Below are positions 35,931 to 47,983 of a DNA stretch of 64,000 nt, in pieces. Both the position numbers and the translations under genes were made by a program. The first letter of the stretch is position 1. Every line of letters starts with the position of its first letter. The DNA comes from Brachypodium distachyon (Eukaryota > Streptophyta > Magnoliopsida > Poales > Poaceae), in contig NC_016132.3 of the NCBI RefSeq assembly GCF_000005505.3, positions 53,272,914-53,336,913 of the forward strand, written 5' to 3'. The notes below the pieces were generated by a model that saw nothing but the letters and a program-made list of their open reading frames with translations, had not been told where the DNA came from and made no database searches.

Positions 35931-38900
35931 AGCGGGCAACCATCGTTTTTGACCATGCTGTAACTGTAGCATGCACTCTCGATCGATTTGATCGTCTCTC
36001 TCGTCTATTTGCCTGCGTAGTCACGTACTGCCTCTTTTCAATGCAAAAGGAGACTTGACTGAAAGTGGAAGGTAAAAGCCGCTAGCTAATTGGTAAATTG
36101 GTGGTCAGGAAAATTAAGATTACCGCTGACACTGAGGAGTGGAAATCGTACTACACGTGCACATGCAGTAAACAGGCGAAAATCTTGTCTCCTACACATT
36201 TCGAAAAGAAATATCTTGGCAGCCGACTTGATTGTCCAAATGTCGAGTCAATTGAGTGGTCTTCCTCTCTAAACCCCGTGCTTTTGGCTCCCCAATGAAT
36301 TCTGAGAGGCATCGTAAGGGAAGGGAAATGAATTCTGAGAGACAGGTAGACCAAGTGCCCAAATCGATTAGACAGGAGCAGTTATTAATGTAGATCATGA
36401 ACAGTTGATTAAGTTTCACTCCATATATATTTCGATCAATGACAATGGACAAAACTTCAACGTACGGAGCTGATTTGTCAATTGCGCACTCAGACATGTC
36501 GTTCTATCAAACAATGTTATGAGCATGCATGCACAGTATCCCTCCTTAAAGAGGGGCAGCGTTGGGCAAAAGTTGCGCCACTCGTACGTACAATCTCGTC
36601 ACACCAATAGCTAGCACAAGTGCATATTTTACCATAGGGAGGGCCATTTCAACTCAAATTAAATCTCCACACCAAAATGGAGTGTTGCCCCGTAGGTCTA
36701 TGTATGCAACTGGTTCACCTGGACATAATATGCCCGGCCGTTGTCAATGCACAAATCTGAAATCAAAGTTCCAAGAATTCTTTTAAAACGCACCACTTAT
36801 ACCCCACAAGGATGTAAGAGTTCAAATGAATCATAACCGTCCATTGTCTAAGGTTAGTTTGGGTAAATTAGAATTGTTCACCTATACATTATGGCAGGTA
36901 ATTAGTGGGGCCAGATCTAATAAAGAACCTGATAAATAGCCCCTGCCACGTCGGATGGTCATCATGAGTGGAACGAGCTTAGGACTAACGCTGCACAATT
37001 TACATAAATGAGTCACCCAAATACTGGATTTCAAAAAATTACACCTTCGTAATAATCTGGACCGCGGGTGTATATTACTTGAAAATTTATGTATAGTTTC
37101 TCTTCAAAAAATACAACTTTAACTGGTATTCACACATGATGGTATAGTCTAAAACCGCTAAACAAACTACAGTAATAAGTTTTTATCGCATCCCATGTGC
37201 TGCTCCCAATTAGGCGACCTGGGATGACACCTAAGCCGTTGCCCTCCTCGATCTCCCCTTCCCTCTGATCGACAGCATTGATCTCACTCAGAGGAGGTGT
37301 AGGTGCAAGCCGGAGTCGATCTTATGCCGACGAGTCTTGAGTGGTCGGCGATCTCGTGCGGATGAGGTGAAGGTGCAAACTCGAGCCAACCTCGAGCAGA
37401 GGAGTCTTGGGCTCTTACAAATGGTCAAGCGGCCTACGGTGATGAGTTTGATTTTTTATACCGTGATCTGATATCACGTACAAAGAACACACACATATAA
37501 TCGATTTGGTGTTATTTAAAATTGCATGTATAGTAGTGATACATATCTGCATAAGTCAAACAATTAAAGATGTTTCCGGTGTGATTGCATCTAAAATTAT
37601 ATTTAAAAAAATGTCGACGTCTATTTTAAATGGAGGGTATATTCTAGATCTCAAGTTAGTACGCGCATATGGTACATCCAAAGTTAGGTTGCGCATCTCA
37701 ATCCAGACATCACTCGTATAGCACACACGCCAATATTAATTCCTTTCTGAAGGGAGAACTCCCCTGTTACATCAACAATATTAGGTCGCTTCGCCTGTCA
37801 AAACTCAAAAGGAAAAAAGGATCAGATCATCGTCGGAAAGCAGGCGATGTGTTCTTCCAATAGAAAAGCTATATACTATTGTTAGTCACCGTCACCAACC
37901 TATATACTATGGCTAGCTTTCCTGTAAAGTTCGCAGATCGCTAGGCGGTAAACGTCAGTTCGATCGTGATCCTCGTCTTATTTCTTCCAAGTACAGTAGA
38001 GTGAATCTATGGGCTGTTTACATGCTGCTATATAATACTAGTACGTTTATTAACGTTTGCAAGATAGCTTGACATGGATACCGAGACATCCATATCCAGT
38101 TGGTGCAATCCAACCAGCTGCACAGGTTGGTGCCTTTTGCGTGCCTTCTCGTGTCCTTCCCTTGCACTACTGTTCCCAATGGAGAGAAGGATGCTTGACC
38201 CAACCGGCCGATGCAGGACTGCAAACATTTTGTTCCCTTTACTATTTTTACCGGTTTTCTTTTTTAACAACAGTAGATAGCGGCATCCAAATTCTACAAC
38301 ACATTTAGTTCCCTTTTCTATTTGTACCGGTTTTTTTTAATACGCATGTATTAGCAGGTCTCCTAGTTCTTTGTTGTCTGAAATTATTGTAATCACAGTT
38401 AGCTAGAACTGCACATCGCTTTAGCTTCAAATTTGTACGTAGTAAGTACTCAAAAATTGTGCAATCTAAAACGTAACCACAGTCTCTTTGTAGTGTTCAA
38501 AACAATGTGCGATTCCTTGTCTATCATGTAGAATCACGTACGTCAAGAACCGCCGAGAACTGCCACTGAATTGTAGGAGTGCAGGTGCAGGCTTTGGCTG
38601 TTTGGCATGAGGCACCTGATGAACCTGTAAATGGTGCCAAGCACGGAAATGTGAGATTCAGAATGGGCTGAATGGCAGACCTGTCTATTATGGTCATGAC
38701 TCGTCAGCGGAAATTGCATCCTGCAGTACGCATAAACAGAGAATGTGACATCTGTAAGATTTATCGGTTTACTCACGAGATGGCGCCGAAAACATCGCGC
38801 CTTATCCTTGCTGAAGTGTTTTGTCTGAACTTTCCGATATCTGAAGTCTGAACCCAAAAAAAAGAAAGAAAAAAAGTGCTAACTGAGAACGGCCGAGTGA

Positions 38901-39272
38901 GACATGACCATTTGCAACCAGCAGTACACAACTCAATGCCATATATATGCTCGCTCCAACCGAAATGACATCCTTAATAAACATGGTGCAGCAGCACGGC
39001 ATAGAAAGTCGATTGGTCAATGCTGTACTCTTCCCGAGTAAGAACAAAGTGCAGGGATAATTTGCAAACGACACGCGTACTGGATTCAGTCATTCAGACA
39101 CTTATGCCTTGATCACCACACCGCGGAAATGAAAATGCAGCTTTATCCAGAAGAAGACCTGCCAACCGCCCTGAGACCGATGAGGCAGCTGCAAGAGCTT
39201 TGGGGACTTCGGTGATCTGGGAGTGGCGCGAAGAAGGATTAGTGTCCAGAAGGAAAGAGATGTAGGGGGACA
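35931..39272. other. intergenic between the laccases, no gene seen
   Basis: AT-rich. A weak two-fold repeat is at about 37290-37420 (GGTGYAGGTGCAA, GAGTCTTG). A 20-bp block GGAGAGAAGGATGCTTGACC at 38181-38200 recurs with one change near 44763. No gene recognised. Confidence 0.45.
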
Positions 39273-39589
39273 TGCAGGGGAAGGTACGACTTTCAGTGGT
39301 ACAGATAAGAAACAGAAAGCGAGAGGAGTATTTAGATGGTCCATGATGAAATTCAGTGTCCATTTCTCTCTTTCTGAATTTGCATCTGGTCCTACTGAGG
39401 AACTCCTGGTAGTAAGATTTTTCTCTCCAATAGCCGACCAAATATGATCCTCACAAGATTTGATCAGTGTAGTAGCATTTGATACAAGTTAAATTTGCAC
39501 CGGGTGTATATCCTGTGATGATTGGATAATGGGGAATCCGAAAGTAAGTGAAGTACTGACAGAGAACAATTCGCTCACCATAAATCAAT

Positions 39590-40168
39590 GAGAAAAGTAC
39601 TTTTTTCGTTTCTCAACTTGTCGGAAAATTCATTTCTCGTCTAAAAAACAATTCGTACTTTTTTCATCCCTCAACTTTCAAAACCGGACACTTTTAGTCC
39701 TTAAGGCTATCCGAAGCGGCTTGTCTAGCCACGTGTCCGGTTTGTACTTAATCCCGTGACCGCCGAGTCTGTTGAAATTGGTCGTCGTCGTGCTCTGGAT
39801 CTCGTTCAGGCACTGGTTTTACTTCTCCTCCATCTGCATCATCTATATCTTGATTGAAAAAAAAATAAGTGAAAAAACTATGCAAAAGCCAGACACGTGA
39901 CTAGGAAAACCACTTTGGATGGACTGAGAGACTAAAAGTGTCCGGTTTTGAAAATTGAGGGTCGAAAAAAGTACTTCCTCTGTCCAACAAAAGATGTCTC
40001 AAGTTTGTTAAAATTTGGATGTATCTAAACATGACTTAGTGTATATATGCATTCAAATTTGATCAAAGTTGAGACATCCTTTGTTGGACGGAGAAAGTAC
40101 GATTTTCTTTTGAGTGACGAAAAACAAACTTTCCGACAAGTTGAGGAAAGAAAAAAAATACTTTTCTC
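39590..40168. mobile_element. Mutator-like MITE with long inverted repeats
   Basis: The ends GAGAAAAGTACTTTTTTCG and GAGAAAAGTATTTTTTTTC (right, inverted) continue as imperfect inverted repeats of about 110 bp, including CTCAACTTGTCGGAAA and CAAAACCGGACACTTTTAG. The flanks TAAATCAAT (39581-39589) and TAAATAAT (40169-40176) are a 9-bp target duplication that has lost one base. The uninterrupted X'-Y' junction at 40580 (TAAATCAATTATTGG) shows the empty site. No transposase. A Stowaway (39974-40097) is nested in the right arm. Confidence 0.8.
39974..40097. mobile_element. Stowaway MITE nested in the Mutator-like MITE
   Basis: Ends CTTCCTCTGTCCAACAAAAG and the inverse of CTTTGTTGGACGGAGAAAG with TA on both sides (39972-39973, 40098-40099). 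About 124 bp, same family as 5770-5892 and 60676-60799. Confidence 0.85.
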
Positions 40169-40931
40169 TAAATAATTATTGATACAAGTTATTGGACAGG
40201 CATGCACGTGGGCATATGATCCACCTCCCGTGCATATTACAAAAGATTGCAACTAATAACAGTCCAAAATTGCAGGGGAAGGTACGACTTTCAGTGGTAC
40301 AGATAAGAAACAGAAAGCGAGAGGAGTATTTAGATGGTCCATGATGAAATTCAGTGTCCATTTCTCTCTTTCTGAATTTGCATCTGGTCCTACTGAGGAA
40401 CTCCTGGTAGTAAGATTTTTCTCTCTAATAGCCGTCCAAATATGATCCTCACAAGATTTGATCAGTGTAGTAGCATTTGATACAAGTTAAATTTGCACCG
40501 GGTGTATATCCTGTGATGATTGGATAATGGGGAATCCGAAAGTAAGTGAAGTACTAACAGAGAACAATTCGCTCACCATAAATCAATTATTGGTACAAAT
40601 TATTGGACAGGCATGCACTTGGGTATATGATCCAGCTCCCGTGCATATTACAAAAGATTGCAAATAATAACAGTCCAAAATTAAATTCCTATCTTGCTTC
40701 TGATCAAGAAACCTCTTCATGGTTCACAACTGTTGATCAGACGACGACTTGACCTGGAGAAAAGACACACACCGCTAGGAAAGCATTGAATAGACACCAC
40801 CAACCACGCGCACGCGGCGACACATAAACAAGCAATTGTGTGCGCACGCAAGCCAGCAAAAGCGGACGAATGTCCTATGCAAATTGGAGAAGACGCGATC
40901 TCTGCATGAAGAACGATCGAGCTAGCTCTTC

Positions 40932-43176
40932 CTAGCATTTTGGGAGATCGGACGGCGGAGGCAGGAGCTTCTGGTTGGAGAGGCTCCCGTCCTGCACCAG
41001 CCACGCCATTTTCAGGCCCCAGCTGACATGCACCTCCAAGTGGCAATGCATGAACCATACCCCTGCACACGTGCAGAGAAACATATCAATTAATGTAATT
41101 AAGAATTCAGTTTCTTCAGTTACATTAAGTAAATGAAGAATGATTGATAATTCTCGCCTGGATTATCGGCGCGGAAGCGAAGGGCCACCCATCCGGCGGC
41201 TGGCACGCCGACGGTGTTCCGCTCGACGGGATCCACTAGGTTATACTTGGCGGGATCACTCATCGGGTCAAAGTTGCCGAACCCTTGACCGACGACGAAG
41301 AAGTTGAACCCATGCAAGTGAAACGGGTGGCTCTCGGCTCCCAAGATACTTGTCCCCTGCATCACCAGCTCCACGGATTCCCCATACGACAGCACCACCA
41401 GCTTTGTCCCATTGGACACATTGGTGTTGTTGGGCGGCGTGCCCGTGTAGTTGAACGGCGACGAGGGCATGGCGGGGAAATTGGATTCGTAGACCCCGTT
41501 AGACATCCCTGTGAAGTGCGACTGCAGCAGCGCCGTGGTGGGAAGCACGAAGGAGACGTTGTTCACGGCTGCCGCGAACCGGCTCCCGTTGGGCCCCTGA
41601 CACGTGCCATTCGCGCCGGCGCATGGGTGGGTCCCCAGTCCCACCGTGAAGAAGAACCGCCTGTCCACCTCACGCGGCACGTCAGCAGGGTAATCCTCGT
41701 TGGCGAGGCTCCTAAGCTTGGCGGTGAAGTTGGACACGAAGCTCGTGTCGTTGATTTGCGGCATGGTTGGTTTGAACAACGGAAGGTTCTTGTTGAAGCT
41801 CGCCGAGGAGCCAGGGTACTCGTCATGCTCGTACTCGAGGATGCCGGCGACGGTGGTGTTGTCGAAGGTTCCGGAGGCTGCGGTGGAGTAGGGCGAGGCG
41901 AGCATGTAGTAGTTGGCTCCCGGGTAGGACGGCTTGGTGGTGAGGAGCACGTTTGTGGTTTGTCCCGGGGTGATAAGGAGGGTCTCGACGGTGACGGGCT
42001 TCACGTAGACTGCGTCGACGTCGACGACGGTGAGCAGGTGTCCAGCGATGGAGAAGAAGAGCTCGTCGTTGAGTGCAGAGTTGATGATCCGCAGCATGTA
42101 CATCTTCCCTGGCTTCACCTTCAGCTTGAACGTGTCTGCACGAAACACACGTACACGTTGCTTGGAACCACAGTGATCGTATCACGGGGACGAGGCCATG
42201 CGTCTTAGCATATAGCCAGATCGTACGTACAAGTACAAACTTATGCAAACCTTTGGCAGAGCAATTGTAGAGCGGTCCTGGGAGACCGTTGATGGTGAAA
42301 GCATCCGATACATTTGGGCCTCCTCCCGTCTGAAGTGCTTGGCTGATCACTGCCTCTGTGTCCGCCTTCCACCATTCACCTGCGTACATGCGCCCAAAAC
42401 AAACCCTTAATTTCCATAGGGTACACATGCACAATTTTTTATATATGTTTGTGCGTGCATCCACGGTACATACGTACCGAACATGAGGGGAACCTCCTTG
42501 AATGGTGCGGGGAACGGGTAAGGAACGCCGAGCTTGGGAAGGATGACGATAGGACCGTAGACGGTGGCGCGGAGCCATGAGATATGTGCGTGCCACCACA
42601 GCGTGCCCTGCTGCCCGCTGATGGTGAACTTGTACACATAGCTCTGCCCGGGCTGGATCGGGCACTGCGTGATGTACGCCGGCCCGTCCGCCCACCCGCT
42701 CCGCAGCTGCCGGACGCCGTGCCTGCACGCACACACAACACAAAGTTGCTCAATTGGTCCATCGTAAACTTCTCTAATGATATGCGTGTACTGTAAATAG
42801 GCGCATCAGTGGGCATGGGTACCAGTGGATGCTCATGTTGTACTGGGCTTTGTTGACGACCCGGACGACGACGAGGTCGCCTTCCCTGGCCAACACCGTG
42901 GGGCCCGGGAACTGCCCGTTCACCGCCACGATGCTCTTGCTGCTGCACAGCCGTGTCACGTTCATGGTCTCCACCTGCATGCATGCATCGATCAAAACGG
43001 ATCATTAATTCAATTGCAGCAACGTACGCCGCGCTGTTGTCTGTTGATGGATCGCAACAAACAACAAAACTTACATCGAATTGGTACTCCACGGTGTCGC
43101 CCTCCGCCAAGTTGATGGACAACACCATTAGCGCCGCCACGACGAGGAGGGAGGAGGAACGGAAGGTAGCCGCCAT
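40932..43176 (-). CDS. LAC: laccase (multicopper oxidase), tandem copy 2
   Basis: Six exons join in frame to 578 aa (in reading order): 43176-43075, 42974-42823, 42722-42478, 42379-42251, 42135-41158, 41062-40932. Exons 2, 3, 4 and 6 have exactly the sizes of those in copy 1 (152, 245, 129 and 131 nt). An N-terminal signal peptide ends near SINLAEG. Copper-ligand motifs are SIHWHG (across exons 2-3), [31 protein letters not shown] and [12 protein letters not shown]; the chain ends PPPSDLPKC. The last intron begins with GC (CCAG-GCGAGA) where copy 1 has GT. The GC donor is the only choice that joins the frame to exon 6 ([10 protein letters not shown]). Role as for copy 1: wall phenolic oxidation in the apoplast. 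Confidence 0.95.
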
Positions 43177-43296
43177 GTTTCAATGCCTTCTCGAGCGCCC
43201 CTAGCTGCCTAGCTAGCTCGACCGGCTCAGCTTCACTTCCTCGAGCTAGCTCTCGATGGCTAATATGGTAATGGGTATGCTGTGGATCGAGGTGCC

Positions 43297-43304
43297 TATA
43301 TATA
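43297..43304 (-). promoter_or_regulatory. TATA box of laccase copy 2
   Basis: TATATATA about 120 bp upstream of the ATG at 43176. Confidence 0.6.
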
Positions 43305-43467
43305 CACGAGAATTTAAACGTTAATGGCATGCATTTTTGTCTGTCAAGACCGACTCTGTTCCATGGTTAAACCCCCGCGTTTAGTAAGCTTTAGTTGGTG
43401 CACGGTTGGTTACTGAGCTCAACACTGTGGGGGAAACGGGGCCCATGCATGAATGCATGCATGGCCA

Positions 43468-43491
43468 TAGCTTCGGAGTGCGGCTAAAGTC
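43468..43491 (-). promoter_or_regulatory. conserved 24-bp block upstream of laccase copy 2
   Basis: TAGCTTCGGAGTGCGG then CTAAAGTC on the plus strand, the partner of 35907-35930. Next to it (43445-43464) is a cluster of CATGCA words that resemble RY elements. Confidence 0.45.
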
Positions 43492-45305
43492 AACCACTGG
43501 ATCGTCTGTTTATATGTCACTCTGCGTTCTTGGCCACCCCTTTGGCTTTTCAATGCCTTAATTAACACGCAGAATGTGTGTGAGAATATATTTATGTCCA
43601 CTTTTCTGCTGCTATATGGAAAAAATGTATACTACTCTGTATTGACGGCTTTATCGTTCGATGGTTCCTTATCGTATAGTTTGCCCAGGAACGTTATCTT
43701 AGCCATCTTTGCTTCAGTAAGAGGAAAAGCTGCGTTTACTAGTACCCATTTTACGCTATATTAAACAGAACCATATATGAAGTGCGATTAACTCAAAGAA
43801 GAAGAGAACGCAAGGAATTATGGCACCGTTTTGACAGGACTACTTTGTGGTTGGTACGTGGTACTGGTACTTTGCCCCTGATATTAATTTGGTTCTCAAA
43901 CGTTGCGCAAAACCACACGAAAAATAAGGCAAGGACTCCCCGTACCGTACGTACACCAGTCAAGAGCAGCGGAAATGTGTCACCTCCAGCTGCAGCCATC
44001 AGGAAGAATTCTGCCATAACTGCACCTGTTGGCTTCAGGGGTACTTGCTGCTAATTGCAACGTTTTTTTCTAGAATACAATGCTAATTGCACGTTGAAAC
44101 CATAACACCTGGGGGGGGGGGGGGGGGGGTTACTTAAGAAGCACCACATTTCACTTTCTAGCACTGACGTTTAACTTTAAAAAAAAAATGTGGTAGCTAG
44201 TGATGCACCTGGCTTCAGGAGCATGTTTTGTTGTTACTGCTTTTCCATTATTCTAGGGAGAGGGTGTTAATTGAGCCGACTGTATGTTGAAATTGTTACG
44301 GAATCAGATACCTCCTGGTCCTGTTGGATTGCGTCCACCAAACTGTCAAAAAAGCGTTAAATCAGAAGTAGTTGAATCCTCGCTTTTTGGAACTAAAGGT
44401 CAGAGATGAGACCAAGTGGACCGGCTGCGGATCACAGCTTTTATCTTCCCTGGGCTCCTACCATATCCTCCTTACATGCCAAGGGACTGGAGCTGGAGCT
44501 AGCGAGGACAGCGACCTGAGCTAGTTATAGCTGTCTGGAGGAAGATAGTCCAAGCCTGTTCTTGATTGGCGGCACATTCACATCGACCACCAATGCCTTG
44601 GCCTTGCGTGCCCCGGCTCACATAATGTAAAACCGGCCGGAGATCCGTAATTTGGAAGCTGAGCAGGTGGGTCGGCCCCTGTGGATTGTTTGGTCGATCG
44701 ACCGGGGTTTTGTGCTGGAACTGTTCATCTTCTTTTGCCCACAACTCCACAAGTGTCCATAGGGAGAGAAGGATGCCTGACCAGACCTCATCGCTTCCTT
44801 TCCTTCATTTGTTTCCAATGGCTACAACTCACTGTGTAAGGTGTGCTTCGAACGTAAAGGGCTATATTCCTATATCAGAATGTGGTTCCAGTTACTAGTT
44901 ACCAATATTTCATTCAAAGCATGTGGCGTTTCATTTAGAACCTTTTCTGACGGTGAATCAGATTTGTCTTTTCAGAAGATGCGGCAACATGAAAACTACT
45001 GGTGTTTCAAAGTTGAGATATCATGAAAAAAAAATTGATATATCGTTTCACTGCAGTTCTAAAAACGAACATTGGTAAATATTTTGTTCGATTAATTTCA
45101 CATTAGAAAACAAACAGGACAAGCCCCTCTGGCTGGGTCAGAGACAAGTAGATGACAGCAGGGACACCTGCTTCAATTCGATGTCATTTCAGTTTGCACA
45201 AAAATAAGTTCCATGAGTTGGCAAATCATTCCTATGTACAGCATCTCTCATGCCAAAGAAAATACTGAAATCTATACGTGCAACACAGCTACAACATTGT
45301 CCATG
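43492..45305. other. intergenic, no gene seen
   Basis: Mostly AT-rich, with a 19-G run at 44111-44129 and the 20-bp block shared with 38181-38200 at 44763-44782. The last stretch before 45306 is probably the FtsH 3' untranslated region. Confidence 0.45.
44111..44129 (+). repeat. poly-G tract (19 G)
   Basis: Uninterrupted run of 19 G, companion of 4252-4269. Confidence 0.8.
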
Positions 45306-46077
45306 TTATGTTGGGACAGCCTCGCCAAGGGATGATGATGGATCAACTTCCGTACTCTTATTGTTATCTGCATCTATGAAACCATGTTTGAAGCGATCAT
45401 AATTTATTGGTTCGACTGTCTTAAATGGGCGTTCCCCTAGAACCCGAACTAGATCATCCTGGTGAAGGACCTCCTTCTCAAGCAGCAGCTCTGCAATCTG
45501 CGCCACTTGTTCCTTGTGCTTCTTTATCAGCTCAATTGTGTGTTTGTAGGCCTCAGCAACCCATTCCCTCACCTCAGTGTCAATGATGGATGCTGTCTGA
45601 CTGCTATATGGCTTGTTCATTTCAAAACCATCATCCCTTTGAGGGAAAGAAAGAAGCCCAACCTTTTCACTGAAACCGTATAATGCAACCTGGGCATAAG
45701 TCATTTTAGTAACCTTCTCCAGATCATTCTGAGCACCAGTGGAGATCTTCCCAATCAAAACCTAATGGTTGAAAGAACAGTTAGGTCACTTACTACATCC
45801 ATATTAAGACGAAAGTCAATTATACAAGGATCCATGAAATGTTATGTACCTCCTCAGCCGCTCGGCCACCTAGTGTCATGCATGTCATGTCAAAAAGTTG
45901 TTCTTTTGTCATCAAAAGATTGTCATTTTGAACGTACTGAGCAAAGCCTAAAGCAGCTGTTCCACGAGGTACAATTGTGACTTTAAGGAGTAGTTCTGCA
46001 TGCTCCAAAAACCATCCGGCAACAGCATGACCAGATTCATGGTAAGCAACAGTTAGACGCTCCATTTTGCTAATAAC

Positions 46078-47897
46078 CTGCAGAGAGACCAATCAGTACA
46101 TAGTCAGGAAATATAAATATCAGTACCATATGTTCATAGTCTATAGTTCAATTGATCACATCATATAAAGAAATGATCTATTATTTTACATACTAAAAGT
46201 ACAGATAGATGGCTAAAAATTCCCACAAAAAATCAAAACATCTGGTCGTCAATTTGGTACATCAGAAAATCATTGCCCTTAAATAGTTAAATCTGGAAAA
46301 ATATATTTTTGCATTTGATGTTGACAGAAATTACCCACCAATGCCACCCTAAACTAATTTTCCTCCCGCCCTTTACCCTGCCGCACCACTCCTCGGCTCT
46401 GATACTCTCACGTTGGGCTCCCCATCCACATGACGCACCTCTCAATCACTCGAGGTAAGGTTTCTCAACTCCTCCAGGCGCCTACCTCCGGCGATCAACT
46501 AACCTGCCACAACTCCACCTTCAGACAACAGCCTTGCCCTCTCTTCCACCTGCTTCCTATCCACGATTTATCAGATCCATCCAAGATTTTGGTGACCCTA
46601 GCAGCAGCTGCTCCGATCCTCTCCTCCCTTGGTTCACAGCTCCTCTCAAAGAGTAACTTCTTGGCCATGCTCGCGTCCTTTGTGCGTGCACATTAATTTG
46701 GTTTGAGCCGCTTGCAGCCTCCAACTATTAGGTTCTTCCCGCGTGCTCCGCATGGAAATCAGATGACATCGCCTTGCTTGCGCAGAACATAAAGTTCAGG
46801 TTTTATCTCTCGCTTTTATTATTGTCTGCAAGTAGTGTGGTTCGCGTTTGTAGCTTATAAAATTATTTATGGTGTTATCCTTTTCAGAGCTCGATTTGAG
46901 GTTATTCTATAACATGCAGACGGAACACACAGCAAGAACTTCACAAAGCAATTTTTGATCCTTCCATTGTTGTCCAATGTATTTCTTTTATTTTCTGATC
47001 AGCAGGTGCACTGTTAAACTGAAGCCAAATACTTATCATGTCTCAACCACCCCCTTCAGTTTGGAAATTATGAAAGGTATGTAGGACATGCACACTGATG
47101 ATTCCTGGTGACAGAATGAAAAGCAATAATTTATTATGTTGTATCCAATCTGCATTTGAATTGATGCACTTCTGACTTCAAATTGATGTCCATCTGGAAA
47201 AGCCACTACGACATCAGCAGCAGTTAGCAGTAGGTAGGTACAACCAACGGTTGATCCCATTCCTGTGGCAATGAGCACATCAGGGAAAGACAGCCAAATC
47301 AGGTAGCTCTAAGAGCTAGCAGCGCCTAGAACTAAGAAGACTTCACTATGGTTTATATGAGTCCTAGAACTGATACATGAACCACTACAGATATTGAATT
47401 GAACCATTTGACTGTGATGACAATCTAGATAGTTAATACTCACCCTGGTATTGTAGGCTTAATTTTCCTGATTTGTTTGGTGTAAAGGTTACAATACGTG
47501 TTTATATGTTGTTATGGTATAATGACCTTTTCTCTTCTTTGGATTATCAGTTATATGGACTGACAAGATCACAAACAAAAAGTTGGTGATGACAATTGTG
47601 GAGATTTCAGACGACCATCTACTCTTCCTCACCTTCCCAATCAACACTCTAGATTTGCTATCTTTTACATATGTATATTAACTAAGTCTAGACCTAACAA
47701 ATCAAGCATATATTTATGTTTGCTACTTTATACTCAGTTTGATAGTATATTACTCATTTAGTTTCTTTCACCTGATGTCTTCATTTATGTTTTCGTCCTA
47801 TATTCTACATAAAACTAGAACCATAGTTCATCTGTAGTCAAATCCTATCTTTTCCCTTTTATTTTGTAATATGATCAAGGTTCATGTGTAAAATTGC
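46078..47897. other. sequence occupying the place of the missing FtsH exons
   Basis: About 1.8 kb between the two flanking FtsH exons. I find no trace of Walker B (IIFIDEID), of NRPDILD or of GFAGAD on the minus strand. The piece at 46340-46760 is C-rich on the plus strand and unlike the surrounding introns, and may be inserted. An 80-codon minus frame at 47036-47278 has no family I recognise. Confidence 0.5.
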
Positions 47898-47983
47898 TTC
47901 TTCATACTAAGCGACAACTATTTAAATTTGTTTTTCACCCTTCTTCATACTAAGCGACAACTATTTAACTAAGTTTCTCACCC
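47898..47983. repeat. 43-bp tandem duplication across the exon 5 donor of FtsH
   Basis: Copy 1 (47898-47940) and copy 2 (47941-47983) both start TTCTTCATACTAAGCGACAA and end TTTYTCACCC. Copy 2 ends in the last bases of exon 5, so its GGGTGAGAA is the real donor; copy 1 supplies a second donor-like GGGTGAAAA within the intron. Confidence 0.85.

Larger units (their letters stand above)
39273..40682. repeat. tandem duplication of about 410 bp, first copy split by a transposon
   Basis: Block X (39273-39589) and its copy X' (40271-40587) are near-identical over about 317 bp (GCAGGGGAAGGTACGACTTT to CACCATAAATCAAT). Block Y (about 40177-40270) and Y' (40588-40682) are also near-identical (TATTGGACAGGCATGCAC to AACAGTCCAAAATT). 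The order X-insert-Y-X'-Y' shows a tandem duplication of X+Y with a later insertion between X and Y. Non-coding. Confidence 0.9.

Noticed and set aside
41285..42208. 307-codon plus-strand frame opposite laccase 2
   Set aside because: It is antisense to the laccase exon 5, which carries clear laccase sequence, and has no domain of its own.
47036..47278. 80-codon minus-strand frame inside the FtsH gap
   Set aside because: It does not match any FtsH segment and I cannot assign a family; too short to call.
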